Below, piece by piece: positions 62,775-64,000 of a DNA stretch of 64,000 nucleotides. Under the pieces are notes generated by a model, which saw only the letters and a program-made list of their open reading frames with translations, did no database searches and was not told the origin of the DNA. How positions within the stretch are numbered: the first letter of the stretch is position 1; every line of letters starts with the position of its first letter. Source of the stretch: Marchantia polymorpha subsp. ruderalis (lineage: Eukaryota > Streptophyta > Marchantiopsida > Marchantiales > Marchantiaceae); the NCBI GenBank assembly GCA_037833965.1, contig AP031358.1, positions 22,080,001 to 22,144,000 on the forward strand, in the 5' to 3' direction. Made by a program: the position numbers and the translations under genes.

Positions 62775-63540
62775 ATTGTTCTGATTGTTTCACAAATTGT
62801 ACCGAGCATCCGGTTCAGACGAAAATCAGCAGAGACGACAGATTGGGCGCAACAAATCTAGCTAGCTGTATTCACATATCTAAGAAGTCTTTTGGATTCC
62901 TACTTCTTGACCTAATTCTCACAAACTCTGCACCATACTCAACGTAAAACTGTAATGTCTTTCCAATCACAGGCAAAACAATCTGACCCAGGAGGTCTGC
63001 GCCGCTGGTTTCGTCTCTTCCAGGGCCTGCCGCTTGAATTCATGACGAGTGTTGCGAGTGCGAGGTGAGGAAAGTACACAACTTGAACACTGCATGTGGT
63101 CGGACCATGCAGATATCCGTGATTTAGTTTGACTTCACGTAAACTACAATTGTCGATAGAAAAGCACCATATTCTAAAATGCTAAACTGGATCATTATAA
63201 GTAATCGGCGTACATCTTTGTTTCGTTCTGCATACTCCTCTAGAACACTTTTCTGGGTGGCTGGGTTGCACTCATCATGGGATTATTCACAACTTAATGC
63301 AGAAAATCTTCAATGAAACCTGGGACGTTAAAGGAAGAATTAATAGAGATATTCCATGAGAAATTCACTGTTAGTTTGTAGGTTGCATCTTTCCATGACG
63401 ATTTGGTCTCTGGTCTTTTTGCCATGTCCCTCACAACTCTCAGGGAGGAGCCGAGGGAAGCCAAAGCTCGGAATTTCGCATTGGTGCGCAACAGCTCCTT
63501 TTGATCCTTAATCAACTACCCTATGACATGTGTGTAATCG
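62775..63540 (+). repeat. Segmental duplication, copy B
   Basis: This matches 50575-51346 in the same orientation, 12.2 kb away, so the two copies bracket the Roco gene and the tandem units. Copy B keeps a GTGAGG donor-like sequence after the plus-strand SVASAR stretch where copy A has GTTAGG. The block at 63425-63505 is nearly identical to copy A. It does not encode a protein I recognise. Confidence 0.85.
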
Positions 63541-64000
63541 CGGATCTTGAGGGACAGCTGTGATAGACTTCGTGTCTCTGCTGCATTTTTTCCACATTAA
63601 AACGTAAATTGAACACAACCCAGACAAAGCTTCTGCCAGTCTGAAAATGCTTTGAATAGAAAGTAGCAGAAGTGATGCTTTTACGTGAAAGCGGGTAATT
63701 CTCCAGACGATGTTATTCAGCGCGTCGAAGGCCACCGAGGAAGATTATTACATGTGAGATTGAAGCAACAAGGAGGAGGTCAGCGGGTCTTCAGATGCTA
63801 ATTTGAGATTCGCCGAAAGTGATAAGAATTTTTGACTTTTTCCAATTAAGCACTTCGAATCTAAAGTATGTACCGGTTTGAAACCATGAAGAAGCTAGCT
63901 ATATATGGAAGTACTTCAACTCATCGATGGTGGAACTTTGACTTTATACAATGAGGCTAACAAGGTAAACAAATTGATTTCAATTGTTGTTTTGACTTTT
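63541..64000. other. Right-edge sequence
   Basis: A 75-codon minus frame at 63508-63735 contains a hydrophobic stretch (LLLLSIQSIFRLAEALSGLC) but no recognised family. It could be part of an exon continuing outside the duplicated block. Confidence 0.25.

Noticed and set aside
1-64000. CRISPR arrays, rRNA, tRNA genes, operons
   Set aside because: No spaced identical short repeats, no rRNA-like sequence and no convincing tRNA cloverleaf were found by eye; the DNA is eukaryotic nuclear. A tRNA could still be missed without a covariance search.

Overview
This window looks like nuclear DNA of a land plant, most probably a non-seed plant such as a moss or liverwort. Three intron-bearing genes carry the evidence: a SPO11-2 homologue (meiotic DNA cleavage), a CSLC xyloglucan backbone synthase, and an LRR-Roc-COR (Roco family) protein of a kind not expected in flowering plants. 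Introns are short (about 120-340 bp), mostly GT-AG, with clean phases. Composition swings between AT-rich stretches (roughly 3.3-13 kb, 48-50 kb, 58-59 kb) and GC-rich, G/C-run-bearing islands (about 13.4-15.5, 17.2-18.4, 19.4-27.3, 34.5-38.4 and 43-47.7 kb). The organism call is inference from gene content only.

Layout. 188-2430 (+) holds the last eight visible exons of SPO11-2; its 5' end lies at or before the left edge. 2.4-7.0 kb is AT-rich intergenic DNA, ending in a possible LTR fossil with a primer-binding-site-like sequence. 7326-8767 is a decayed pogo/Tigger-like DNA transposon. 9-13.4 kb is AT-rich with no convincing gene. 13.4-28 kb alternates GC-rich islands and AT-rich gaps; both strands carry long chance open frames, but nothing recognisable was found. 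29-33.7 kb holds several protein-like open stretches of unknown family. 34.5-38.4 kb is the GC-rich upstream and leader region of CSLC, whose five coding exons run 38424-41277 (+). 43-48 kb is another GC-rich, apparently gene-free block. 51865-56772 (-) is the three-exon LRR-Roc-COR gene.

The right third is shaped by duplication. A ~770 bp segment left of the Roco gene (50575-51346) recurs in the same orientation at 62775-63540. A ~1.45 kb unit is tandemly duplicated at 59244-60660 and 60691-62148, with conserved protein-like stretches on the minus strand. A perfect 150-bp direct repeat lies at 57912-58223, beside a 14-bp-arm perfect hairpin at 57700-57730.

The three solid genes are functionally unrelated (meiosis, wall polysaccharide synthesis, GTPase signalling) and do not form a pathway. 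The most unusual items are the bryophyte-type Roco protein with its unassigned C-terminal half and the duplicated cluster around it.
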